From positions 62,001-126,000 of the forward strand of contig JAOSJU010000002.1 in NCBI GenBank assembly GCA_027493945.1: a stretch of DNA of 64,000 nt, read 5' to 3'. Within the stretch, counting starts at the first letter, position 1; the number at the start of each line of letters is the position of its first letter. Shown piece after piece: positions 18,618 through 28,548 of this stretch. Position numbers and translations under genes: made by a program. The notes beneath the pieces are model-generated. The model searched no databases. It was given only the letters and a program-made list of their open reading frames with translations, and was not told the origin of the DNA. The stretch comes from Burkholderiaceae bacterium. Its GTDB lineage: Bacteria; Pseudomonadota; Gammaproteobacteria; Burkholderiales; Burkholderiaceae_E.

Positions 18618-19415
18618 ATGGCGGCGCGCCTGCTGTCCGAGCGCCGCGGCGAAGTGCTGCTGCTGCGCATCTCGAATCCGCAGGCGCGCAATGCGCTGCA
18701 CCCCGACGTCTACCGCGAAGGCGCCCAGGCGCTGCGCGCAGCCAGCGAAGACCACGGCGTGCGCGCGATCGTCCTCGCCGGCGAAGGCGAACACTTCTGC
18801 GCCGGCGGCAACCTGCATCGCCTGCGCGAGAACCGCGCGGCCGACCCGTCGGTGCAGGCCGCCTCGATCGACCTGCTCGCCGAGTGGATCGCGTCGATCC
18901 GCGATTGCCCGAAGCCCGTCGTCGCGGCCGTCGAGGGCGCCGCCGCCGGAGCGGGCTTCTCGCTGGTGCTCGCCTGCGACCTCGTGTTCGCGGCCGAGGA
19001 CGCGCGCTTCGTCATGTCGTACGTGAAGGTCGGGCTCACCTGCGACGGCGGGGCCAGCCACTTCCTCGTGACCCGCCTGCCCTACCCGCTCGCCTACGAA
19101 CTGCTGGCCGGAGGCCAGCCGATCGGCGCGCCGCGCTTGCACGCGCTGGGCCCGGTGAACGCGCTGGCGCCGCGCGGCGAAGCGCTGGCGGCGGCGCTGG
19201 CGCGCGCGTCCGAACTCGCCGACGGCCCGGGGTTCGCGCTGGGCCGCATCAAGTCGCTGCTGGCGGCGCACGAGCGTGAGGCGCTGGCGCACCAGCTGGT
19301 GCGCGAGCGCGACAACTTCGTCGCGGCGCTGTTTCACGACGACGGCGGCGAAGGCATCGAGGCCTTCCTCGCCCGGCGCCCGCCGCGCTTCGAACGCGAC
19401 GCGGGCGGCCGCTGA
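18618..19415 (+). CDS. Enoyl-CoA hydratase/isomerase family protein
   Basis: NALHPDVYREGAQALRAA, GEHFCAGGNL, AAVEGAAAGAGFSLVLACDLVFAAEDARFVMSYVKVGLTCDGGASHFL. Confidence 0.92.
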   Translation: MAARLLSERRGEVLLLRISNPQARNALHPDVYREGAQALRAASEDHGVRAIVLAGEGEHFCAGGNLHRLRENRAADPSVQAASIDLLAEWIASIRDCPKPVVAAVEGAAAGAGFSLVLACDLVFAAEDARFVMSYVKVGLTCDGGASHFLVTRLPYPLAYELLAGGQPIGAPRLHALGPVNALAPRGEALAAALARASELADGPGFALGRIKSLLAAHEREALAHQLVRERDNFVAALFHDDGGEGIEAFLARRPPRFERDAGGR

Positions 19416-19423
19416 ATGCACTG
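19304..19423. repeat. Left copy of 120-bp perfect direct repeat bounding the accessory island
   Basis: cgagcgcgacaacttcg...gcgggcggccgctgaatgcactg identical to 37751-37870. Confidence 0.95.
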
Positions 19424-19623
19424 CGGTTGGCATATGTGCTCTGGCCCTGACCCACGCAGCAGTCAGCTTTCCTGCGGAAGGCAACTGGCTGCTTCCTTAT
19501 AACGAATCCCGAACACACCGGGTTGTCTGCTAACCTTTCCCTTTGTGAGAGACGGCCGCCGCCTTCGCAATCGGTGTCTGGTCGATAACGATCGAGGTTT
19601 ACTGGTCTATTCGGGAAGGCGCG

Positions 19624-20682
19624 ATGAACAAGGAACGTTCACGGCAATTCATGCAGAAGGTGGTCGGCGACGTCGGCACCGCAATGGCCGCGGCGCTGGT
19701 CTTCGTGGGCGACCACACGGGGTTGTTCGAGGCGATGGCGGGCGCCGGCCCCTTGGGCGCTGCCGATCTGGTCCGGCGAACTGGAATTCACTCACGATAC
19801 GTTGAGGAGTGGCTCTCGGCCATGGTCTGCGCGGGATACATCGCGCACGACTCTGCTCGCAACCAGTTCGAGTTGCCCGACGAGCACGCTATGTTCCTGA
19901 CCAATCGCTCCTCCGAGTATTACCTCGGCGGGATGTTCGCTGGCGTGCTCGGCGCGGTGACAATCGCGCCGCGATTGGTCGCAGCATTCGAGCGAGGCGA
20001 AGGTATCTCGTTCACCGAGTTCGGCGAGAATCTGCCGCTCGCGTTCGAAAGGATGAACCGCGCGGTCTACGAGAACCGACTCGTCCAGTCCTGGCTGCCG
20101 ACAATGCCCGAGGTCGTTCGGCGGCTTCATGCTGGTGGCCGCGCAATCGACGTCGGCTGTGGTACCGGCGTGGTTCCGGTGATCCTTGCGAAGGCGTTCC
20201 CGATGGCGCATATCGAAGGAATTGATCTCGATGCGCTATCGATCGAAATCGCCCGCCGTCACGCGCACGAAGGAGGTGTCGCCCAGCGCGTTCGATTCAT
20301 CCATGCGTCTGCCGACCTTTTGGCCAGGCAGGGCACTTACGATCTGATCACCACATTCGATGTCGTCCACGATCTGCCCGACCCCCGAGGAGTGCTGGCG
20401 CTGATCCGCAGCGCGCTGAACGAAGGTGGCAGCTACCTGATGGTGGAACCAAAGATGGACGATCGCCTCGAGCGCAATCGCGAGAATCCGTTCGGCCGGA
20501 TGCTCTACTCGATAAGCTGTCTGCACTGCATTCCGCAGTCGCTCGCACAGGGCGGGCCAGGATTAGGCGCGTGCTGGGGACCATCGCAGGCGCGCCGCCT
20601 CGCCGCGGACGTCGGATTCAGTTACTTCGATGCACTCCCGATACACAGCCCCGCGCTAGCGTTCTACGAACTTCGTGCATGA
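19624..20682 (+). CDS. Class I SAM-dependent methyltransferase with N-terminal winged-helix-like domain
   Basis: AIDVGCGTGVVPVILAKAFPMAHIEGIDLD, DLITTFDVVHDLPDPRGVL. Confidence 0.8.
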   Translation: MNKERSRQFMQKVVGDVGTAMAAALVFVGDHTGLFEAMAGAGPLGAADLVRRTGIHSRYVEEWLSAMVCAGYIAHDSARNQFELPDEHAMFLTNRSSEYYLGGMFAGVLGAVTIAPRLVAAFERGEGISFTEFGENLPLAFERMNRAVYENRLVQSWLPTMPEVVRRLHAGGRAIDVGCGTGVVPVILAKAFPMAHIEGIDLDALSIEIARRHAHEGGVAQRVRFIHASADLLARQGTYDLITTFDVVHDLPDPRGVLALIRSALNEGGSYLMVEPKMDDRLERNRENPFGRMLYSISCLHCIPQSLAQGGPGLGACWGPSQARRLAADVGFSYFDALPIHSPALAFYELRA

Positions 20683-20702
20683 ACTGGCGCGGCAGTTGCA
20701 CC

Positions 20703-20790
20703 CGCGAGAAGGACAAACGGGAGGAACGCTGGCTGAAGCGCAGTCGCGCGGGATGTCGAGCGCAAAGCCTTCTCCGGCAATGTGGGGCGC
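20703..20790 (+). pseudogene. Decayed duplicate of the 3' end of the ABC-F gene (parent 16268-16357)
   Basis: cgcgagaaggacaaacgggaggaacgctggctgaagcgcag vs cgcgagaaggacgaactggaggaacgctggctcgagcgcag: 4 mismatches in 41 nt, weaker gapped similarity after. Confidence 0.75.
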
Positions 20791-20797
20791 CCCAAAT

Positions 20798-21442
20798 TCA
20801 TCGGCCCTGCGAGATTGATGCCGCCGCTCGAGGTTTCGGTTCGAGCCCGCCCCGGACAAAGTTCATGTAAATCTCCACGATCCTGTCGGGGATCTCACCA
20901 TTCCTGTCGCACAGAGCCAGGTACTGCTGCCCGTAGTAGTGTTTCGCCGCAATCAAGAAGAGCGCAACGCCATCGAGTTCGACGCCCTTTATTGCCCGAA
21001 TCTCACCATTCTTGCTTGCCTTGAGCAGCGATTTTCGATACCCGTTTATGATCTCCCTTTTGATGCCCTCGTAAGCGTCTGGAAGGAACGCCTCAGCCTC
21101 GTTCTGGAGACGGATGAAGGAGGGATTGCTTCGAATAAACCGGAAATATTGCCGGAACGAGCGCTCCTCGCGGACGAAGAAAGGCGCCTTCACCATCACC
21201 GCCGCGGTGACCTGTCGCCTCAGTTCGTGACTTTGGGCCGTGATGATCGCCTGGAGTAAGGCCTCCCGTGATTCGAAATAAGTGTAGAAGGACCCCGTGG
21301 CCACTTGGGCCTTGTTCGCAATGATCGCGACACTCGCACCCGCAAAGCCGCGGTCCGAGATGGCTTCCGCTGCTGCACGCAGCAGGCGGCTGATGGTGAG
21401 ACTGGCCTTCTCTTCCCGTGTGAGTTTGATATTTTTTGTCAC
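20798..21442 (-). CDS. TetR/AcrR family transcriptional regulator
   Basis: SRLLRAAAEAISDRGFAGASVAIIANKAQVATGSFYTYFESREALLQAII, N-terminal TetR HTH. Confidence 0.88.
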   Translation of the reverse strand: MTKNIKLTREEKASLTISRLLRAAAEAISDRGFAGASVAIIANKAQVATGSFYTYFESREALLQAIITAQSHELRRQVTAAVMVKAPFFVREERSFRQYFRFIRSNPSFIRLQNEAEAFLPDAYEGIKREIINGYRKSLLKASKNGEIRAIKGVELDGVALFLIAAKHYYGQQYLALCDRNGEIPDRIVEIYMNFVRGGLEPKPRAAASISQGR

Positions 21443-21492
21443 ATTGCTGAACCGCGTGTTGGGCCCGTATCGACCCGGGTGCTAATCTGCCC

Positions 21493-22269
21493 TCAGACAG
21501 CCGTCATACCACCGTCGACCGCCGGGATCTGCCCCGTGATGTGCTTGCCGGCATTCGAGCAGAACAGCACCGCGGCGCCCTTCAGGTCCTCGTCATCACC
21601 GAGACGCTTCAATGGCGTGGCTGCCTTGACCCCTCCCTCGAACGCCGCCAGCGTGGCGCGGGCCATCCTTGACGGGAAGAAGCCCGGAGCGAGCGCATTC
21701 ACGGTGATGCCGTACTCGCCCCATTCGCCGGCGAGCGCACGCGTAAAGTTCACCAATCCGCCCTTGGTCGTATTGTAGGCAATCGTATTGTAGGTACCGA
21801 CCGGATTGCCACGCAGGCCGGCAACCGACGCAACGATCAGGATCCGGCCATACTTACGCGGAATCATCGATTTCCTGCCGATCTCCTGCGTCAGCAGGAA
21901 AACGCCGGTCAGGTTCAGGTCAACCAGCTTCTGCCACGCTTCGAGCGGATACTCGGCCGCCGGGGCGCCCCATGCCGCCCCGGCGTTATTCACCAGGACG
22001 TCGCAATGCCCCAGCTTCGCCAGCGCCGCATCGACGAATGCGTGCACCGCTTCGGGCTTGCCCAGGTCGGCCGAAATTGCGTGTGCCTTCACCCCCATGT
22101 TCGCGAGGTGTGCGACGGCGGCGTCGAGTTCGTTCTGCTTGCGCGCGGTGAGCACCACCTCGGCACCCATCTCGCCGAGTGCCTCGGCGATCTGCAGCCC
22201 GAGCCCGCGTGAGCCGCCAGTAACAATCGCCTTGCGGCCGCTAAGATCGAGGGAATGCTTCAACGGCAC
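21493..22269 (-). CDS. SDR family oxidoreductase
   Basis: KAIVTGGSRGLGLQIAEAL, NNAGAAWG, AYNTTKGG, LAPGFFPSRM. Confidence 0.88.
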   Translation of the reverse strand: MPLKHSLDLSGRKAIVTGGSRGLGLQIAEALGEMGAEVVLTARKQNELDAAVAHLANMGVKAHAISADLGKPEAVHAFVDAALAKLGHCDVLVNNAGAAWGAPAAEYPLEAWQKLVDLNLTGVFLLTQEIGRKSMIPRKYGRILIVASVAGLRGNPVGTYNTIAYNTTKGGLVNFTRALAGEWGEYGITVNALAPGFFPSRMARATLAAFEGGVKAATPLKRLGDDEDLKGAAVLFCSNAGKHITGQIPAVDGGMTAV

Positions 22270-22471
22270 GATATTCTCCAGTAGGTGTGGAACGGAATGA
22301 TGCTGCGCGCCACGGCTGCGGCATGCCTGACGCCGTGGTCATGTTCCGGTACGCGATGGCTCGTGCCGCGGCAAGCAGACGTGAGAGTTCCCGCAACGCA
22401 ATGACACCGCCCCGCCGTGTTCGACAGCGGAACGGAACCCCGTGCAGAGGCAATTCAAAGATGGTCGGCGG

Positions 22472-22957
22472 TCAGCCCTTCGCGCTCTCGGAGGGAGATC
22501 CGGCCGGTTCGTCGCCCTTCTTGCGCGGCTCACGCTTGGCGAGATACGCTTTCATCACGACCTGCCCCCAGCCGCCAGCCCGGACGCCACAGTCGCCGCA
22601 GGTAAAGTGGTTGTAGACCATCTCCGTGTCGTGCTGCCCCGCAACGAAGCGATCCTGTGCCATGCTCGCCAACTGTGGAATCGGGAGCATCGCATGCGCG
22701 CACCAGTTCCGCGTGCTGCGCTCGAAGTCCAGTAGCGAGAGTGCCTTGAAGAAGAGCTTGTCGCCGGGCTTCAGGCGGGCGCTGCAGCCATGCGAATGCG
22801 TAACCTCGACGACGAGATCGTTCTCGAGGACCTCCTTCGAGAACATCTTCTTCGCCGCCGCGGCGCGCTTCGGATCGTTCCTGAAGATCTCCAGTTCCTC
22901 GTCGGTGTACTGCAACGTCTTCTGGAACGCCTTCCAGTCGAAATCGTCCTGAGCCAT
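22472..22957 (-). CDS. Small conserved Cys-containing protein of unknown function (possibly TIGR04076-like)
   Basis: Intact 161-aa ORF, 3 nt downstream of the Fe-S gene; VVEVTHSHGCSARLKPGDKLFF...HFTCGDCGVRAGGWGQVVMKAYL. Confidence 0.7.
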   Translation of the reverse strand: MAQDDFDWKAFQKTLQYTDEELEIFRNDPKRAAAAKKMFSKEVLENDLVVEVTHSHGCSARLKPGDKLFFKALSLLDFERSTRNWCAHAMLPIPQLASMAQDRFVAGQHDTEMVYNHFTCGDCGVRAGGWGQVVMKAYLAKREPRKKGDEPAGSPSESAKG

Positions 22958-22960
22958 GAG

Positions 22961-24187
22961 TCATCTCCTTTGGTGGTGGAATGGTCGGTCAGTGCCTGCG
23001 TCGATCCGGGCACCCTCGGTATCCAGAGCCATCGCCTCGAGCAGCAGCCCTGCCACGTCCCGGATGGCAATCTGCTCTGAAAGAGCCTCCGATCGCGATG
23101 CGTCCTCCAGCATGTTGTTGCAATTCGGGCACGCGACCGCCAGGATCCTCGCTCCTGTCGCCTGCGCCTCGCGAACGCGGCTGCGACCCGGGCTGCGTGG
23201 CCCCAGCCCAACAAGACCCGTGAAGAAGTTTCCGCCGCCGCCGCCGCAGCACATGCCATGCTCGCCCGACCGCTCCATCTCGACTCGCTTCACACCCGGG
23301 ATCGCGTCGAGAACCTCACGCGGCGAATCGAACTCTCCGTTGTGACGGCCGAGGAAGCAGGGGTCGTGATAGGTCAGTTGGGACGGCATTGCCTTCTTCG
23401 GAACGAGCTTTCCATCACGCAACAGCTGCGTCAGCAACTGGGTGTAGTGAAGAACTTCGAACTGAGCCCCGAACCGCCGGTAGGTGACCTTCATCGCGTT
23501 GAATGCGTGTGGGCACAGCGTGACGATCCGGGTCACGCCGAGGGAGCGGAATTGCTCGATGTTCTGCCCCGCCAGATATTCGAACAGTTCCCACTCGCCG
23601 ACCTTTTCCACCTCGTTGCCGTCACAGTGTTCGTCTTCCGCCAGGATTCCGAACGACACGCCTGCGGCCTGCAATAGCCTGGCAACATTGCGCGCCAGCC
23701 TGATGCCCCGTTCGTCGTAGGATCCGACGTCTCCGACGTAGTAGAGGTAGTCGTGATGTGCGTACTTCTCGATACCCATGCCCCCCGCCCAGCGACCGCG
23801 CTCCTCCTGGGGAAGTCGATACGGATTTCCGTAGACACTGACGCTCTTGAGGAAGTCCCTGAGCTCTGGCGGCAAGGCGCCTGCCTGAAACCCATCCTGT
23901 TTGAGCGCCTCGATGACCCGCAAGGGCTCGACGCCGACCGTGGGATTGCACTGCACGTCGCAGGCGCCGCAGCTTGTGCAGCTCAAGACCGTTCGCATCG
24001 CGTCAGCAGTGAGCACCGCACGGTCCGCCAACGCCGCCCCGGCCAGCGACACGCGCCCGATCGCGTAGTGCGAATCGAAGCCGAACTGCATCCCCGATGG
24101 GCAGATTGGCTCGCTCGTCTTCCAATCGAGTCGACAGGCTCCGCACTTCAGGCAACTGGCAACATTGCTGCTTACTTCGCTCAACAT
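22961..24187 (-). CDS. (Fe-S)-binding/CCG-domain protein (GlcF/HdrD-like), module A
   Basis: CLKCGACRLDWKTSEPICP, CTSCGACDVQCNP, YHDPCFLGRHNGEFDSPREVL, MCCGGGGGNFF. Confidence 0.85.
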   Translation of the reverse strand: MLSEVSSNVASCLKCGACRLDWKTSEPICPSGMQFGFDSHYAIGRVSLAGAALADRAVLTADAMRTVLSCTSCGACDVQCNPTVGVEPLRVIEALKQDGFQAGALPPELRDFLKSVSVYGNPYRLPQEERGRWAGGMGIEKYAHHDYLYYVGDVGSYDERGIRLARNVARLLQAAGVSFGILAEDEHCDGNEVEKVGEWELFEYLAGQNIEQFRSLGVTRIVTLCPHAFNAMKVTYRRFGAQFEVLHYTQLLTQLLRDGKLVPKKAMPSQLTYHDPCFLGRHNGEFDSPREVLDAIPGVKRVEMERSGEHGMCCGGGGGNFFTGLVGLGPRSPGRSRVREAQATGARILAVACPNCNNMLEDASRSEALSEQIAIRDVAGLLLEAMALDTEGARIDAGTDRPFHHQRR

Positions 24188-24241
24188 GGGATCTTTCTCC
24201 GGCTTGCTACGCGATTCGACCTGGTTGCCGCGGGATGACTT

Positions 24242-25723
24242 CTACTCCAGAGAGTAGGCCCCCCCTTGCAGAATGCCGGAGGGATCGACTACGTGCTTGA
24301 GCGCGCTGAGGATCTCGGCATAGGCCGGATTTATCCGCTTGAGCAAGCTCCGGTTGGGAATGGTATGCACGGCACCGAACTCCGAAGTCGCACGGCTGTA
24401 TGCTTCGCGGATACAGTTGCCGGCCCGGTCGACGCTGCTCTGATCCTGCCGATTGAACAGGAACTCCTGCTCGACATAGACCGTGGAGCAGCGATCGTAG
24501 GGGATGACGATGACCTCGGGGTCCAGCGGGCTGCCATCCACCGGGTCGAGCAATTCGTACTTCTTCGCGAGGTCCGCGCCCAAACGCCGGATTCCGGCAG
24601 CATGCCTGGGCGGAACGCAGGCGATGAGGGGCATGAAGCCGGTGTACGGTGTGAACATGCGCAGGACCTTCTGGCTTCCGCCCTCGGACAACTCACGAGC
24701 AATCGACGTCAATTCGGCGCCCAGCACGAGCTCCCTCCCTCCTTCGCTCGTGAGAACATCGTTGACTAACTCCCGATTAAGTTCGAACTGGCGTGACATG
24801 CCGCCGAGCCCGGTCGACATCAGAAAGGCTGGCAACTGCGCCTCGACGCGCCCTCTCTCGACGGGATCGAGAATCGCCTTCGGACTCAGGAAAACATGCT
24901 TCCAGGTGCTCGCGCTGAAGAAGAATGCATATCGTGTGATGTCAAGCCTCTCGAGATGCTTGAGGGCACCCATCGCCTGATCGAAGTCGTCGAATCCGTA
25001 GAGAGCCACATCCTCATGCTGCATCCTGGGCCGAAGCATCGTGACCATTTTGGTAACGACGCCGAAGTTCCCCAGGCTGCCTCTGAACAGGCCGGTCAGG
25101 TCCGGCCCATAGGCATACCGGAAGTAGCGGTTCAAGTCGCCGCGCTCCCCTGCCCATGAGCCGGTGCGCAGCAGCTCCCCATTGGGCATAACCACCTCGA
25201 GCGTCGCCGCGCGATCGGCCATGCGCTTGCTCGAGTAAGCGGTGACGTTCGTCAGCAGGAAGTTCCCGACCGGGCCGCCCCGGTAGGGGCCGAGGATCGG
25301 CATCGCGTCCAGCCCCACGCGATTGGCCTCCTTGCGCAGCTTGCCCCAGCTCACCCCGGGCTCGACGGTCGCCGTCATGGTGTCCTCGTCGATCTCCCAG
25401 ATCCGCGTCATCCGTTTCAGGTCCAGAACGATTCCGCCCCGGTACGGAATCGCCGACGCCGCGATGTTGACCCCGGAACTGCGCGGATACACGGGGATGC
25501 CACATGAGTTTGCCAGCCTCATCAGCGCCTGAACCTGGTCGGTCTCCTCGGGCATGACCACGCATTCTGGTAGCGGCACTTCGCGGCGCATCAGGAGCGA
25601 GTACGAGTCGCTCATGTAGGTCAGCAGATCTTCCGGGCGCCGCGAGGCGTTCGCGACCCCGACGATACCCTGCACCTTGGCAAACGCATCGCCATCCAAT
25701 CGAGGCACTTCTTCGTGAGTCAT
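24242..25723 (-). CDS. FAD-binding oxidoreductase of the VAO/PCMH-like type, module A
   Basis: GIPVYPRSSGVNIAASAIPYRGGIVLDLKRMTRIWEIDEDTMTATVEPGVSWGKL...PVGNFLLTNVTAYSS; start MTHEEVP at 25723 preferred over the longer ORF. Confidence 0.85.
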   Translation of the reverse strand: MTHEEVPRLDGDAFAKVQGIVGVANASRRPEDLLTYMSDSYSLLMRREVPLPECVVMPEETDQVQALMRLANSCGIPVYPRSSGVNIAASAIPYRGGIVLDLKRMTRIWEIDEDTMTATVEPGVSWGKLRKEANRVGLDAMPILGPYRGGPVGNFLLTNVTAYSSKRMADRAATLEVVMPNGELLRTGSWAGERGDLNRYFRYAYGPDLTGLFRGSLGNFGVVTKMVTMLRPRMQHEDVALYGFDDFDQAMGALKHLERLDITRYAFFFSASTWKHVFLSPKAILDPVERGRVEAQLPAFLMSTGLGGMSRQFELNRELVNDVLTSEGGRELVLGAELTSIARELSEGGSQKVLRMFTPYTGFMPLIACVPPRHAAGIRRLGADLAKKYELLDPVDGSPLDPEVIVIPYDRCSTVYVEQEFLFNRQDQSSVDRAGNCIREAYSRATSEFGAVHTIPNRSLLKRINPAYAEILSALKHVVDPSGILQGGAYSLE

Positions 25724-26051
25724 CACGGGGTCCTTGAGAAAGTCTGCATCTTCCGGCCCGGCACTTCGCGGTCGGCCCCGGCGTTTCTCCATCCCATCGC
25801 TGCCGCCTCGAACGGCGGGCGAGCCCGTTCGCGACTTCCCCCGGGCAGATCCTGGCTCGATCGACACATGTCACGCCTGCTCGGGGCAACAACTATATGG
25901 CCGGCCGAATCATGCTGTCAATAAACCCGAATATGCATTCAATTTTTGTATCATGTGTCATCGTGAACGATTCCTGCTTCAATGTCATCCTGCAAAGATG
26001 ACGGTTGATACATCCTACTTCTTCTCTCTGCAAAATCCAGATTCTCAGGCA

Positions 26052-26079
26052 TTGACATCTTGAAGACGAGTCTTATAGA
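26052..26079 (+). promoter_or_regulatory. Candidate sigma70-like promoter (TTGACA-N16-TATAGA) upstream of the DUF169 gene
   Basis: ttgaca at 26052-26057, tataga at 26074-26079, overlapped by agtct-tat-agact. Confidence 0.45.
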
Positions 26080-26190
26080 CTTTCCGAAACCTGATTCGTT
26101 CTTCGGCTTTTGCCCGGTACGCAATTTCAGGATTTCCCGACGCTGCGAACGAGGCTTGCCCGAATACGCGGCATTCCCGAGGAGGTGGAG

Positions 26191-26958
26191 ATGGACGGCC
26201 AGGACTGGAAGACGATCGTCGCCGAGCTCGACCAGCTACTGAAGCTGAGGTCGGTGCCGTTCGGGATGAAGCTGTTCGAGCGTCGAGATGAGATGGAGGC
26301 GATCCCGAAGATCCGTCGCCCGAAGGCGGTATACACGCTGGACCAGCTTGTTGCGCAGACGGCGCGTCTGGGTTGGACGGTGGGCGTCACCTCGGACGAT
26401 CTCGTTGGCCCCCAGTGCCGGGCGGTGGTCGGCTTGGGCAATGCCAAGGACCCCGAGTGGAAATCGGGCCAGCACATGACTGGCGTCTGGTACGCCACGC
26501 AGGCCGATGCTTCGGCCCACCAGCAGGCAATGCACTGTGTACCGGATGGACGGTACGCGGCTCTGGCAACCTCCCCAATCGCCTCTGGCCGCATTCCCGA
26601 GCCCGACATCGTCCTCTTCTACGCGACACCCGGTGCGATGATGTACTTCATCAACGGCCTTCAGTGGTCGGGCTATCGCCGCTTCGACTGGAGCGTCGTA
26701 GGCGAGTCCGCCTGTGCGGACTCCTGGGGCCGAGCCCTGGTGACCAGGCAACCGAGTCTGTCGATTCCGTGTTTCGCCGAACGTCGATATGGCGGTGTGA
26801 CCGACGAGGAAATGCTCATGGCGCTTCCACCCGAATTTCTGGAGGCGGCAATCAATGGCATGAGGGCGCTCTCCCGGAACGGGCTGCGCTATCCGTTCCC
26901 GGCGTACGGAATCCAGATGGACGTTCGTGCGGGAATGAGCGCGAGCTATTCGAGCTGA
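26191..26958 (+). CDS. DUF169 family protein
   Basis: MDGQDWKTIVAELDQLLKLRSVPFGMKLFER...PKAVYTLDQLVAQTARLGWTVGV; RBS ggaggtggag before ATG 26191. Confidence 0.7.
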   Translation: MDGQDWKTIVAELDQLLKLRSVPFGMKLFERRDEMEAIPKIRRPKAVYTLDQLVAQTARLGWTVGVTSDDLVGPQCRAVVGLGNAKDPEWKSGQHMTGVWYATQADASAHQQAMHCVPDGRYAALATSPIASGRIPEPDIVLFYATPGAMMYFINGLQWSGYRRFDWSVVGESACADSWGRALVTRQPSLSIPCFAERRYGGVTDEEMLMALPPEFLEAAINGMRALSRNGLRYPFPAYGIQMDVRAGMSASYSS

Positions 26959-27106
26959 CCTGCATCCGAGGCGCCACGATCAGGACGGACGCCCCATTCG
27001 GCGAACGACGTCATCGCGGACGGCGTATGGCATTGCAGACGGGCGCGACTCGAGCATGCAGCCAGACTCCCCAGCACGGAGGGGAATGTATGAATTCAGT
27101 TGGCAT

Positions 27107-28545
27107 ATGAGCAACGTGGGCGAATCGCATCCACTGCTCGGACCCCTCAGCGAGATCGTGGGAGTGCACCACGTAGCCGATGAGGATTTCGTACGCAGAT
27201 CGTACACGCGCGGGCCGTTCCAGGTACTCGGCGGCGGCAGCCGGGGTAGAGTCCCCGGCATTGTCGTCAGGCCGGCAGACAGCGATCAGGTCGCGCGGAT
27301 CATGCGCCTGGCGAACGAGTCGCTCACCCCGGTCGTGCCCAAAGGCGGAGGCGGCAGCGCTGCGGCCTTCCCGCCGCATCACGTCGGCCACGACGGAAAC
27401 ATCCTGCTCGACACCACCCGGCTCAATCGTATCGACATCGACCGCGAGGCGATGACGGTCACAGCGCAGTCAGGGGCCATCCTCTCAAACGTGCAGGCCG
27501 AAGCCCGGAAGCGCGGGTTGCATTTCTTCGCGGTGGACGTCCCGGTTCACATGGACACGATCGGGGGCGTCTGCAGTGGCTTTCTCGGGGGCGGCGAGCC
27601 GTCGGACGTCGCCACCGCCGGGCCGATGAACGCGTACTTGCTGGGTCTCACGGTGGTGTTGCCCACCGGCCTGGTGGTCCGGACCGGCGGGGGCCGGGCA
27701 CCAACGTGCGGCAGCCGAAGACACTGCACCGCGAGGCGGGCAGTCCCGACATGACCGGAATGTTCGTGGGCGATGGAGGGGCCTTTGGCATCAAGACCGA
27801 GGCGGCCTACTCGCTGCATCCGGCGCCTACCGCTTACTTTCAGGCCGCCTACGAGATCGGCTCCTCGGAACGGATGTGGGCGGCGTATACGCGGCTGGTC
27901 GAAACTGCGCCGTTTCCCTATACACGACTCCTGGCGTTTCGCGAGCCAGCCGGTACATGGCATTTCTTCGTTGTGATCAGGGGACATAGCGACGAGGAAG
28001 TCGCACTGAAGCGCTCGATCGCCGACGGCATCGTCGCCGAACACGGCGGGGGCGTCGCCAAAGATGGCGCGAACATCACCCGGATCGCGAAAATGTTCTC
28101 TGCACGGCGGCTGGGCCAGCAAGTGCTTCAGAGCGGCTCGGCGATGACCTATTTCGGTGAAGCGCTGATCCCACGGCCGAGCACCCTGGCATATCTGGCG
28201 ACACTCAACAAGCTGATCGACATCGAACTCGAGGAACTTCCCATCGTGAAGCGGGTCGAGTTTACGGTCCCCTTTCTCCGGTCCACGACGATCACGGGCG
28301 TGCTGCTCTACTTCGGCAACGGGACAACGCGCGACACGGTCAGCGAAGTCCTCTACAAGAAGACCTTCCACCAGTTGCACCGCATCATGTCACAGGAATT
28401 CGGTGGATTCACCGAGGCGTGCCAGGGTGAGCCGGCGGCGCTGAACGCCTCGATGTGGTCTCCCGAGTACAGGGAGTTCATGAAGAACATCAAGATGGCG
28501 CTGGATCCGAACGATATTCTGATGCCGTCGCTCTGGAAGATCTGA
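27107..28545 (+). CDS. FAD-binding oxidoreductase (GlcD-like), module B, frameshifted near 27690; start uncertain (27056-27107)
   Basis: PGIVVRPADSDQVARIMRLANESLTPVVPKGGGGSAAAFPP, GNILLDTTRLNRIDIDREAMTVTAQSGA; continues in another frame TNVRQPKTLHREAGSPDMTGMFVGDGGAFGIKTEAAYSL. Confidence 0.85.
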
Positions 28546-28548
28546 TTC

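Noticed and set aside
20571-20870. 99-aa plus-strand ORF after the methyltransferase gene
   Set aside because: Overlaps the methyltransferase end and the ABC-F fossil; better explained as a decayed duplicate than a gene.
24266-24769. Plus-strand ORF opposite the module A flavoprotein
   Set aside because: Antisense shadow; no conserved motif and the minus-strand product is convincing.
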